DNA of 31,364 bases, taken from positions 1 to 31,364 of the forward strand of contig CAMLGF010000043.1 of assembly GCA_946479515.1 (NCBI GenBank), given 5' to 3'. Within the stretch, counting starts at the first letter, position 1; each line of letters starts with the position of its first letter. A program made the translations under genes and the position numbers. The DNA is from an uncultured Pseudomonadota bacterium. Its GTDB lineage: Bacteria; Pseudomonadota; Gammaproteobacteria; Steroidobacterales; Steroidobacteraceae. Under the pieces are notes generated by a model, which was not told the origin of the DNA, did not search any database, and worked only from the letters and a program-made list of their open reading frames with translations. Below are positions 23,398-31,364 of the stretch, piece by piece.

Positions 23398-26300
23398 CTA
23401 GTTAGCCTCGCGCAAATGCGCCTCGCGGCGGCGCGCGATCAGGGGCTCGATGGCCTCGAGCAGCTGCGCTTCCTGGTAGGGCTTGCCGAGATAGTCGTCC
23501 ACGCCGATCTCGATGGCGCGCGCGCGATGCTTCTCGCCCACGCGCGAGGTGATCATGATGATGGGTATGCCGGCCAGGCGCGGATCGGCGCGCACCTGCG
23601 TCGCCACCTCGTAGCCATCCATGCGCGGCATCTCGATGTCGAGCAGGATGATGTCCGGCGTGTGTTCCTGGAGCATTTCCATGGCATCCACGCCGTCGCG
23701 CGCCGTGAGCACGCGCATGCCGTTGCGCTCCAGCAATCGCTGCGTGACGCGGCGCACGGTGATGGAGTCGTCGACCACCAGTGCGATCGAACGCGTGTCG
23801 GTCTTTTCGCGTGGCATCACCGGCTCGGTGCGCGCGCGCCAGTCGGCGCGCACCAGCGCACCGATGTCGAGAATGATGACGATGCGACCGTCGCCGAGGA
23901 TGGTCGCGCCGGAGATGCCGCGGATGGCCGCAATCTGCGGACCCACGTTCTTCACCACGATTTCGCGGCTGCCGACCAGTTCGTCGGTCACGAGGCCCGT
24001 GGAGTGCTCGCCGGCGCGCACCAGGATGACGGGCACGGTCACGTCGCCATCCGGCAGCGGACCGGGCTCGCGCCCCACGTAGAACGCCAGGTGCTGGAAC
24101 TTGTATTTCTGGCCGCCGTATTCGAACGGCGGCGCGTCGGCGCCGAGATGCGCCTCCACCTCGGCACGCGAAAGGCGCACGACGCCTTCGACCGTGGGCA
24201 GCGGCAAGGCATACAGCTCGTCATTGGCGCGCAGGATGAGCGCATGACTGATCGCCAGGGTCAGCGGCAGGCGGATCACGAAGCGCGACCCCTGGCCCTG
24301 CTTGCTCTCCATGTGCAAGGCGCCGCCGAGCTTCTTGATCTCATTGGCGACCACGTCCATGCCCACACCGCGGCCGGAGAGCGAGCTCACGGCACCCGCC
24401 GTGGAGAACCCCGGCTCGAGGATCAGCTGCATGATGTCGTCGTCGGAGAGCTGCTGGTCGGCCCGGACCATGCCGAGCGAAATGCCCTTGTCGCGAATGG
24501 CCTTGAGGTTCAGGCCCGCGCCGTCGTCGGACACCTCCACAACGACTTCGGATCCCTCGCGATGCAGCGCGATGGTGATGGTGCCGTTCTCGTTCTTGCC
24601 CGCCTTCTTGCGGTCCTCGGGTTTCTCGATGCCGTGCGCCACGGCATTGCGCAGCATGTGCTCGAACGGCGGCATCATGCGCTCGAGCACCTGTCGGTCG
24701 AGCTCGCCGGAGGCGCCCTCGATCTGCAGCTCGGCCTTCTTGCCGGTGTCGGTGGCCGCCTGGCGCACGATGCGCGCGAGGCGCTGCACGTGGCGCTGGA
24801 AGGGCACCATGCGCGTGCGCATGAGGCCGTTCTGCAATTCGGTGATGGTGCGCGCCTGCTGCGTGAGCAGGTTCTGCGTGTCCTTGGTCAGCGTCTCCAG
24901 CAGGCCCTGGATGCTGCCGACGTCATTGGCGGTTTCCGCCAGCGCGCGCGAAAACTGCTGAATGGATGAATAGCGGTCGAGCTCCAGGGGATCGAATTCG
25001 CCGCGCGTGCCCTTCTCTTCCTCGTAGCGATGCAGGATCTGCGCCTCGGTCTCGAGCTCGAGCTTGCGCAGCTGCTCCTTGAGGCGCGTGACGGTGCGCG
25101 ACAGCTCGCCCACGTTGAAATCGATGGAACCGATCTGCTGCTCCAGACGGGCGCGCGCGATGCTGGCTTCGCCGGAATTGTTGAGCAGCTGGTCGAGCAG
25201 TTCCGCGTCGACGCGCGCGAGCTCGGCGCGATCGCCCGGTCCGGTCGGCTCCCGGCCCGGCGGCACGGCACCCGGGGGCAGCAAGGGGGCTTCGGCGTCA
25301 CCGTCTCGCGCGGGCTTGTTGAACCCGGCGGATACCGGCTCGCGCGCTGGCGCGCGCGTCACGATGGACGCGGGCTCGCTCGCGGCGGACATCACGGCCG
25401 CCGGGGCCGGGTCGGGCGCGGCGGCAGCTTTCTTTTCCGGAGCCCAGACCGGCGCCAGCACGGGTGGCTCTGGTGCCGGTTCCGCTCGCGGCGGCGGCGG
25501 CACCAGGGTCGCCGGCTTGGGCACGGCGGCGATGGTGGATTCGTGTTTGGCGGGCGGCGCGGGCCTCGCGGCCGGCGGCTCGCTCACTTCGGGCGCGACA
25601 GTCTTGGGCGCGGAGGCCGTGGTTGCCGGGGGCTCAGCGGCCGCGCGGGTCTCGGCCGGCGCGGTGGGCTTCGCGGCCTCGGTCCGGGGCGCAGGTGCGG
25701 GCGAATCCACGACTGGTGCGGCTGCGGGCTTGCCACCTCCGGTCATCAACGCATGAATGCGCGCGATGAGTCCGCGTGCCGTGGGCACCCCTTTGCCGGA
25801 GCTCACCGACTCGCGCATGCGCGCGAGCTCGTCGAGCGCCGATTGCGCCAGACCGAAGGCGCGATCGTCCGGGGCGACCACGCCGCTGTCGATCTGCATG
25901 AACAGCGACTCGAGTTCGTGCGCGAGATCGCCCATGGGCACGAGCCCGGCCATGCGCGCACCGCCCTTGAGCGTGTGCAATGGCCGCTTGAGGGCGGTGA
26001 GTCCATCGACGCTGGTGCGGTTCTCGTTCCACTGCGCCAGGCCGCTCTGCGCGGCATCGATGAGTTCGACCGCCTCGTCGGTGAAGATGCTGGCGATGTC
26101 CTGATCGAAATCCGCGAGCACGTCCTCGGCGACTGCTGCTTCTGCGACAGGCGCGGTGGCCGCGGGCGCGGCCGGACTGGCTACTTGCGCTGCCCCGGAC
26201 GGAAACGGTGCGGGGGTTGCCGCGACCGCCGGCGCGGCGGGTGCCGGGGACGCGGGCGGTGGCGCGGCCGCGAGCTCCGCGGCGCGCGCCGCGGCGATGA

Positions 26301-29235
26301 TGCGTCCTTCGAGCTGCTCGGTAGCCGCTTCGATGCGCGACAGCAGCGAGCTGTGCGAATGGAAAAAGCCCGTGGACTCGTCGAGATGCGAGGCCACGTG
26401 ACTCATGGCGTTCATGCAGTCGCCAAGCAGATCGAGATCGCCGCTCTCGAGGCCGACACCGCTGTCGAATGCCTTGCGTACCCAGTGCTCGAGCGGCGCC
26501 GTGAGCCGGATGCCATGGCGCGCCTCGGCCATGCGCGAGCTGCCCGAGAGCGTGTGGCAGGCGCGGTAACACTCCTCGCTCACCACGTGCGGCGCGCCGC
26601 GCTTGCGCTCGGCTTCCACCCAGCGCTGCACCGCGGCGATGTTCACCTGCGTCTCGCGGCTGTAGATCTCGCGCAGCTGCAGATCGGTGCTGGAGTCCTC
26701 GTCGGGCGTGGACAACACGATTTCTTCGCCGGGGGCGTCGGAATCGCTGAAGTTCCAGGCCCCGGCCTCGGCGGATTCAGCAGGTTCGGACTCGGGCTCG
26801 CGCTTCTGAGTCGACGGCGTCGCCGCCGGCGACTCCGGAGCCGGTTTGCGCGCCGGTGCGGGCTGCAGCGTCGGCACGCGACCCGTGGCCTCGAGCATGT
26901 CGGATTGCCGCGTATCCATGGTGCGCTCGAGCGCCTCCATCGCCGCACTCTGGGTCGCGGCGACGGACTTGTTCGCGGCCAGTGCGTGCGCACGGTCGAC
27001 GATGTCCTGGACTCTTGCCGGCGCGGGCTGGCCGGCCTCGAGCGCGTTCACCAGCTCGCCCGCGATGGCGGTGGCGTCGCGCACGTTCGCGAGGATCGAG
27101 GGCGAGCGCTGCAAGGTGTTGTCGATGACGCGGTTCAGCAGATTTTCGATGGCCCAGGCGAACTCGGCGATGTCGGTCGCACCGACCATGCGGCCCGAGC
27201 CCTTGAGCGTATGGAAGGCGCGGCGCACGCCGGCGAGCGCCTCGGTCTCCAGCGGATTCTGTTCCCAGGCCGGGAACAGCTTGCCGATGCGGGCGACCTC
27301 TTCACGCGCTTCCTCTATATATAGAGCGAGCAGTTCGGGGTCGATGTCAGCCGGCTTCGCGCCGATCGGCGGCTGCGCCGACTGGTGCAGAGTCGGGGCT
27401 CCCTGCGATGAGGCCTGGGCATTCGGCGGGATGACTCCGGCCTGCAGCGCATGCGCGCGCGCAGTGGCGCCGGCATCGGCCAGCAGTACCGTGGCGGCAT
27501 AGGCCTCCGGACCCAGCGGCGGCACGGTGGGCACCACGCGCTTGGGCATCTGCGCCAGCGCCAGCAGGCAGGTCTGCGCATTGTCGAGCATGTACCAGGG
27601 ATCCGCGCGCCCGGCCTGCAGCGTCTCCATGTAGTACTCGAGGCTGACCACCGCGTCCGCCAGCCGGTCAAGGTAGTTAGGTGGAACCGCCGCGCCACCC
27701 GGCTGCAGCAGCTCCTTCAGGTTCCTGGCGATGCCTTCGACGATCTCCACCGCGCGCGTCTTGCCGAGCATCAGCAGGCCGGCCTTGATGCCCTGGATGA
27801 GCCCGGGCCAGGCATCGAGCGCGGCCACGTCGAGCGTGCCCGCGACGTTCGAGGCAATGGCCTCCTTGACGCGCACCAGGTTGACGCTGCACTCGCGCAA
27901 CACCGCGGCCTGGACCTGCTGGAAGTCCACGTCGGTCGAGTTCGCGGCAGCCTCGCCTTCGGCCGCAGGCGCCTTCGGCACGATGAGCCCGATGAGCTCG
28001 CGATCGAGACGGTCCTCGACGTTGATGAGCGTGGCCGCGATGTGCACCAGCGCGGCGTGATCGGCGGGCGTCTTGCCCGCGGCCATGGCTTCCAGGCGGC
28101 CCGTCTCCTCGAGAACCAGTTGCCGCAGCTCGCCGAGCCCGAGCACGCCGAGCGTGTCGCCGATCTTGCGCAGCATGCCGACCTGCGCCTCGAGCTCGGC
28201 GGGCTGGCCGCCGCGGCGCACATAGATGTCGAGCACGTCCTTGACCTTGCCCAGGTCCTCGCGAATGGCCGCCGACACGGTGTGCATGAGCTTCACCGAA
28301 GGCGCCGAGAGGTTCTCGCGTTCCTGCTCGACCGAATCGTCGACCAGCAGCAGCTCGTTCAGGCGGAACGAGGCGCGCACCGCCGTGACCTTGGGGCCGT
28401 CGGTGGTGGCGCGCGCAATGTAGTAGAGAAGATTGTTGAGCAGCTCGACGGGCGGGTTCTGCGCATAGCGGCCTTCGCCCTGCGTGTACAGCTGCAGGAT
28501 CTCGCGGTCGGCGAGACCCATGAGGCGCTTGATGGACACGCCGGTTTCCAGCCCGCCCTCGCGCAGCGCCTCGATGACCGCGCCCACCACCCACCAGAGC
28601 TGGAACACGGGCTGCTTGGTGGCCACCTGCTCGAGCTGGTGCGCCACCGTCTCGAGGATTTCCAGATTCTGCTCGGGACGTTCGCCCCGGATCCAGCCGA
28701 CCAGCCCCAGCTGGAAACGCGTACGCAAGCGGCGCGCCCACTGGGCCACGGTGAGCTGCGGTTCGCCCGCTGCGGGCGCGACGGGCGCCGCCTGCTGGTC
28801 GGACTTGAGATTGAGCAGCAGCAGCGTGCCTTCGGACAACAACGGCGAGCCGCGCACGGCGCGCAGGTCGTTGAGCAGTGGCAGCAGAACCAGCGCCAGA
28901 TCGCGGCCGCCGGCGAGCACGCGTTCCACGTAGCTCGGCAGCTGCACCATGGCGCGCATGAGCGCGTCCAGGGTCTCCGCCTGGTTCTTCTGCGAGGCCG
29001 GCGTCAGCAGGTAGTGAGTGACCTGCTCCATCTCCTCGGCGAGCAGCGCGGCGCCAAAGATCTCCAACAACCGCAGCACCCCCTGCACCTGGTGCAGGTC
29101 GGCCACGCAGCGCTGCAGCAGCACCACGTTCTCGGGTTGTTCGACGAAGGTCTCGAGCGCCGTGCGCGCTTCACCCAGGGTGTTGTTCAGCTCGCGGCCG
29201 ACGAGATCCAGAGTCTGTGAGGCGACTTCAGGCAT
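23398..29235 (-). CDS. chpA: hybrid histidine kinase ChpA (type IV pilus chemotaxis)
   Basis: CheA-type kinase controlling twitching motility. The 1945-aa protein has a FimL-like helical N-terminal region (about 1-600, with a degenerate Hpt-like H48), then three clear Hpt modules: H675 (FHTLKGSGRM), H894 (CHTLSGSSRM) and H1087 (LHTLKGGARM). A long Pro/Ala-rich linker (about 1170-1320) leads to a dimerisation region and a HATPase domain with N-box N1530 (HMLRNAVAHG), DDGAGL and SGRGVGMDVV. A CheW-like P5 domain (about 1680-1800) and a C-terminal receiver complete it, with VVDDS, phosphoacceptor D1866 (LLDIEMPRMDG) and a K in LGKPY. It is shorter than P. aeruginosa ChpA (about 2470 aa), which has more Hpt-like modules. 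The operon order is pilH-pilI-pilJ-chpA-chpC. Confidence 0.95.
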   Translation of the reverse strand: MPEVASQTLDLVGRELNNTLGEARTALETFVEQPENVVLLQRCVADLHQVQGVLRLLEIFGAALLAEEMEQVTHYLLTPASQKNQAETLDALMRAMVQLPSYVERVLAGGRDLALVLLPLLNDLRAVRGSPLLSEGTLLLLNLKSDQQAAPVAPAAGEPQLTVAQWARRLRTRFQLGLVGWIRGERPEQNLEILETVAHQLEQVATKQPVFQLWWVVGAVIEALREGGLETGVSIKRLMGLADREILQLYTQGEGRYAQNPPVELLNNLLYYIARATTDGPKVTAVRASFRLNELLLVDDSVEQERENLSAPSVKLMHTVSAAIREDLGKVKDVLDIYVRRGGQPAELEAQVGMLRKIGDTLGVLGLGELRQLVLEETGRLEAMAAGKTPADHAALVHIAATLINVEDRLDRELIGLIVPKAPAAEGEAAANSTDVDFQQVQAAVLRECSVNLVRVKEAIASNVAGTLDVAALDAWPGLIQGIKAGLLMLGKTRAVEIVEGIARNLKELLQPGGAAVPPNYLDRLADAVVSLEYYMETLQAGRADPWYMLDNAQTCLLALAQMPKRVVPTVPPLGPEAYAATVLLADAGATARAHALQAGVIPPNAQASSQGAPTLHQSAQPPIGAKPADIDPELLALYIEEAREEVARIGKLFPAWEQNPLETEALAGVRRAFHTLKGSGRMVGATDIAEFAWAIENLLNRVIDNTLQRSPSILANVRDATAIAGELVNALEAGQPAPARVQDIVDRAHALAANKSVAATQSAAMEALERTMDTRQSDMLEATGRVPTLQPAPARKPAPESPAATPSTQKREPESEPAESAEAGAWNFSDSDAPGEEIVLSTPDEDSSTDLQLREIYSRETQVNIAAVQRWVEAERKRGAPHVVSEECYRACHTLSGSSRMAEARHGIRLTAPLEHWVRKAFDSGVGLESGDLDLLGDCMNAMSHVASHLDESTGFFHSHSSLLSRIEAATEQLEGRIIAAARAAELAAAPPPASPAPAAPAVAATPAPFPSGAAQVASPAAPAATAPVAEAAVAEDVLADFDQDIASIFTDEAVELIDAAQSGLAQWNENRTSVDGLTALKRPLHTLKGGARMAGLVPMGDLAHELESLFMQIDSGVVAPDDRAFGLAQSALDELARMRESVSSGKGVPTARGLIARIHALMTGGGKPAAAPVVDSPAPAPRTEAAKPTAPAETRAAAEPPATTASAPKTVAPEVSEPPAARPAPPAKHESTIAAVPKPATLVPPPPRAEPAPEPPVLAPVWAPEKKAAAAPDPAPAAVMSAASEPASIVTRAPAREPVSAGFNKPARDGDAEAPLLPPGAVPPGREPTGPGDRAELARVDAELLDQLLNNSGEASIARARLEQQIGSIDFNVGELSRTVTRLKEQLRKLELETEAQILHRYEEEKGTRGEFDPLELDRYSSIQQFSRALAETANDVGSIQGLLETLTKDTQNLLTQQARTITELQNGLMRTRMVPFQRHVQRLARIVRQAATDTGKKAELQIEGASGELDRQVLERMMPPFEHMLRNAVAHGIEKPEDRKKAGKNENGTITIALHREGSEVVVEVSDDGAGLNLKAIRDKGISLGMVRADQQLSDDDIMQLILEPGFSTAGAVSSLSGRGVGMDVVANEIKKLGGALHMESKQGQGSRFVIRLPLTLAISHALILRANDELYALPLPTVEGVVRLSRAEVEAHLGADAPPFEYGGQKYKFQHLAFYVGREPGPLPDGDVTVPVILVRAGEHSTGLVTDELVGSREIVVKNVGPQIAAIRGISGATILGDGRIVIILDIGALVRADWRARTEPVMPREKTDTRSIALVVDDSITVRRVTQRLLERNGMRVLTARDGVDAMEMLQEHTPDIILLDIEMPRMDGYEVATQVRADPRLAGIPIIMITSRVGEKHRARAIEIGVDDYLGKPYQEAQLLEAIEPLIARRREAHLREAN

Positions 29236-29253
29236 TCGACTGGGACGTCCGTG

Positions 29254-30654
29254 TTACGAGGCGAGCGAGACCGTGCTGCGGCGCGTGGTCGCATTGGGAC
29301 CCGGGAGGATGCCCGACGCCGAGGGATTGATCGAAGTGGTGGCCGCCGCCGCGGCGGCGATGGCGGCGCCGGCCGCCGCGACCTGGCGCGGCACGGGCGC
29401 GCCCGGCAGGCGGAATCCCGACGCGGATTGCCGCATGGCCGCCGAGAGCTGGGCCAGCTTGGCGATGCTCTGCGAGGTCGCCGTGGTCGACTCGGCGGTC
29501 TGCGTGGAGATTTCCTTGAGCACCTGCATGTTCCGCGCGATCTTCTGCGCCTCGGTCACCTGCTGGCGCGAGCTCGCGAAGATGTTCTGCACCAGGCTCG
29601 CGATCTGGTTGGAGACCTGCTCGATTTCCTCGAGCGCCGCGCCCGCGTTCTCGGCGAGCAGCGCGCCGCCCACCACGTCGGTGGTGGAGCGTTCCATGGA
29701 AACCACGGCTTCGTTCGTGTCGGCCTGAATGGCGCGCACCAGGGTTTCGATCTGGCGGGTGGCGGCGGCGGCGCGTTCGGCGAGGCGCTGGACTTCATCG
29801 GCGACCACCGCGAAGCCGCGGCCCGCGTCGCCGGCCATCGAAGCCTGGATCGACGCGTTGAGCGCGAGGATGTTGGTCTGCTCGGCGATGTCGTTGATGA
29901 GCTCGACGATGTTGCCGATTTCCTGCGACGACTCGCCCAGGCGCTTGATGCGCTTGCTGGTCTCCTGGATGGTCTCGCGGATGGTGTTCATGCCGTCGAT
30001 GGTGCGGCGCACGGCATCGCCGCCCTTGTGAGCGACGTCCACCGAGTGTCGCGCCACGTCGGACGCACGCTCGGCGTTGCCCGAGATCGCCTCGGTGGAC
30101 GCGGCCATGCTGCCCGCCGATTCCGTCGCGCCCGAGATCTGCTTGGTCTGCGCGCTCGAAGCCTTGGCGAGATGCGAAGACAGCGCCTGCGTCTGGCGCG
30201 TGGCGCCGTCGAGCTGGATCGCCGACTGGTTGATGGTGCTCACCAGATCACGAAGAACGCCGATGGCGTAGTTGATCGAATCGGCAATCGTGCCGGTGAT
30301 GTCCTCGGTCACGGTGGCCTGCACCGTGAGGTCACCATCGGCGAGCGGCGCGAGTTCGTCGAGCAGCCGCAGGATGGCCTGCTGGTTGCGCTCGGTCTCC
30401 TTGCGCTGTGCCATGGAGAGCGCCTCCCGATGGCCGAACTCCGCTTCCACTACTCTCACGCGGCGGTAAATCATGAAGCACGGAATGGCCGCCGCCAGCG
30501 CCAATGCGCCCGCGACCACGAACAGGATCTGCAGATCGATGAAATAGCCGGCCGCGGCCGCGAGGGCGGCCAGCAGTGCGCAAGCCAGTATGGCGCTGGT
30601 GAGCGAGTTCAGGGACTTCAACGAGCGCGTGCCGCCGCCGATTTCGCTGTTCAT
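29254..30654 (-). CDS. pilJ: methyl-accepting chemotaxis protein PilJ, short form
   Basis: Receptor of the pilus chemosensory array. From the ATG at 30654 the protein is 466 aa. Two transmembrane segments (about residues 17-36 and 43-64) are separated by only a few residues (FIDLQ), so there is almost no periplasmic domain; P. aeruginosa PilJ is 682 aa with a large one. A HAMP-like region follows (LADGDLTVQATVTEDITGTI), then a long coiled coil and the signalling hairpin INDIAEQTNILALNASIQAS / GRGFAVVADEVQRLAERAAA, which is PilJ-like. An Ala-rich C-terminal tail closes the protein. The ATG overlaps the pilI stop (ATGA). The frame is open to 31092, but that is the pilI shadow. No pilK lies between this gene and chpA (18 bp gap). 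Confidence 0.93.
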   Translation of the reverse strand: MNSEIGGGTRSLKSLNSLTSAILACALLAALAAAAGYFIDLQILFVVAGALALAAAIPCFMIYRRVRVVEAEFGHREALSMAQRKETERNQQAILRLLDELAPLADGDLTVQATVTEDITGTIADSINYAIGVLRDLVSTINQSAIQLDGATRQTQALSSHLAKASSAQTKQISGATESAGSMAASTEAISGNAERASDVARHSVDVAHKGGDAVRRTIDGMNTIRETIQETSKRIKRLGESSQEIGNIVELINDIAEQTNILALNASIQASMAGDAGRGFAVVADEVQRLAERAAAATRQIETLVRAIQADTNEAVVSMERSTTDVVGGALLAENAGAALEEIEQVSNQIASLVQNIFASSRQQVTEAQKIARNMQVLKEISTQTAESTTATSQSIAKLAQLSAAMRQSASGFRLPGAPVPRQVAAAGAAIAAAAAATTSINPSASGILPGPNATTRRSTVSLAS

Positions 30655-31214
30655 GCCGCGGCCTCCTGGAAGGACGGGCTCTCCACCAGCTGACGAAGGC
30701 TCAGCACCGGCCATTGCTCGGGGCCGCGCTTGAATGCACCCGCCAGGTAACGTTCGCAACGCACGACGGTCGGCGGCGCGTCGCCGGTGAATTCGGATTC
30801 CGAGAACCGGCGGAAACCCAGCACCTCGTCGACCAGCAGGCCCGCGGGCACTTCGCGGTGGTTCACCACGATGACGCGAACATTGCGAGAATTCGGCGTA
30901 ACGCCCGAGCCCAGATACTGGCGCAGGTCGAGTATGGGCAGCAGCTGCCCGCGCACATTGGCAATGCCCTTCACCCAGGTCTTGGCGCCGGGGACGCGCG
31001 TGAGCCCTGGCGGCACCGCCAGTACCTCGCGGGTCTCTTCGCGGGCGGCGAGATACAGCTCGCCCGCCATGCGGAACGCCACCCCCACCCATTCGCGCGC
31101 GCCCGGATTCTCCGAGGCGGCCGCGGCGGTGACGGCGCGACCGCGCCGTTCGAGCTCGGCGAGCAGCTCGAAGGGACGATCACGCAGACTCTTGAGCGTG
31201 ACGACTTCGTTCAT
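30651..31214 (-). CDS. pilI: CheW-like coupling protein PilI
   Basis: Links PilJ to ChpA. The 187-aa protein has a short N-terminal helix (SLRDRPFELLAELERRGRA, a PilI hallmark) and a CheW domain with WVGVAFRMAGELYLAAREE, WVKGIANVRGQLLPILDLRQYLG and NVRVIVVNHREVPAGLLVDEVLG. It starts at the ATG at 31214, 13 nt after the pilH stop, and overlaps pilJ by ATGA. All four downstream genes follow with gaps under 20 nt, so the cluster is a single operon. Confidence 0.93.
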   Translation of the reverse strand: MNEVVTLKSLRDRPFELLAELERRGRAVTAAAASENPGAREWVGVAFRMAGELYLAAREETREVLAVPPGLTRVPGAKTWVKGIANVRGQLLPILDLRQYLGSGVTPNSRNVRVIVVNHREVPAGLLVDEVLGFRRFSESEFTGDAPPTVVRCERYLAGAFKRGPEQWPVLSLRQLVESPSFQEAAA

Positions 31215-31227
31215 GCGGACCGGCCGT

Positions 31228-31364
31228 TCATGCGGCGAGCGTCGCCTGGGCCTTGGCCACGAGCTGGTCGGGTGACACGGGCTTGACCATGTAGTCGACC
31301 GCGCCCTGGCGCAGCCCCCAGATCTTGTCGGTCTCCTGGCCCTTGGAGGTGACCATGATGATGG
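31228..31364 (-). CDS. pilH: twitching motility response regulator PilH, C-terminal end only
   Basis: Single-domain receiver, cut by the right edge of the window; the last 45 residues are visible. The sequence IIMVTSKGQETDKIWGLRQG followed by AVDYMVKP matches PilH rather than PilG: conserved T/S after the beta-4 strand, QETDK-WG-RQGA, and the receiver lysine in MVKP. The phosphoacceptor Asp lies outside the window. The stop is at 31228-31230. Confidence 0.88.
   Translation of the reverse strand, partial: IIMVTSKGQETDKIWGLRQGAVDYMVKPVSPDQLVAKAQATLAA

Noticed and set aside
25030..29220. Long plus-strand open frames (764 and 589 codons) antisense to chpA
   Set aside because: Gly/Arg- and Gln/His/Leu-biased composition without motifs; the minus strand encodes clear Hpt, HATPase and receiver domains.
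29254..31092. Longer PilJ starting upstream of 30654
   Set aside because: The extension is the out-of-frame shadow of pilI; the ATGA overlap at 30651-30654 gives a natural start.

Overview
The window is GC-rich chromosomal DNA, roughly two-thirds G+C by eye, from a gammaproteobacterium. The gene set and protein sequences look like the Xanthomonadales/Nevskiales/Steroidobacter part of the class: an enteric-type chorismate mutase/prephenate dehydrogenase fusion, ErpA with the E. coli cysteine positions, RppH, AmpD, and a Pil-Chp chemotaxis cluster next to bioA-rsmE. The family-level placement is an inference. No tRNA, IS element, prophage or CRISPR array is visible, and coding density is high.

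Layout. (1) 1-758: the 5' end of a 16S rRNA gene on the minus strand, with its leader (boxA) and two tandem near-consensus promoters; tyrS lies upstream in the same direction. (2) 2088-8678: an M23 peptidase divergent from tyrS, then ppk1 (polyphosphate synthesis) facing a minus-strand operon DUF6776 - bactofilin - erpA - ppx (polyphosphate degradation). (3) 8684-14858: rppH (-), a BtuC-type permease (+), a minus-strand pair tyrA - GGDEF diguanylate cyclase, and a plus-strand run pdxH - membrane-anchored metzincin-like protein - BtuD-type ATPase. (4) 14842-16119: a minus-strand pair, inositol-monophosphatase/HisN-like phosphatase and a small membrane protein. (5) 16153-18929: a complete cobalamin riboswitch driving btuB and a PduO-type cobalamin adenosyltransferase. 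(6) 18983-22889: ampD (-), bioA - rsmE (+), and an overlapping HipA-like kinase/DUF3037 pair (+). (7) 22913-31364: a minus-strand type IV pilus chemotaxis operon read pilH - pilI - pilJ - chpA - chpC.

How the genes work together. Vitamin B12 import and use is the main theme of the middle: outer-membrane receptor, inner-membrane permease and ATPase, and adenosyltransferase, with the riboswitch controlling btuB and its partner. The permease and ATPase are split by about 3.8 kb of unrelated genes and no BtuF is visible. The right third is a twitching-motility signalling system (CheW-like PilI and ChpC, receptor PilJ, hybrid kinase ChpA, regulator PilH). It lacks the usual methylation enzymes, and its receptor has almost no periplasmic domain.

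The points most worth a second look are a 9-base motif, CTAACTACC, which recurs at permissive places in unrelated genes and in different reading frames; the HipA-like kinase/DUF3037 pair; the membrane-anchored HExxHxxGxxD protein coupled to the BtuD-type ATPase; the sensor-less PilJ; and an apparent ribosome-binding-site-sequestering helix downstream of the riboswitch.
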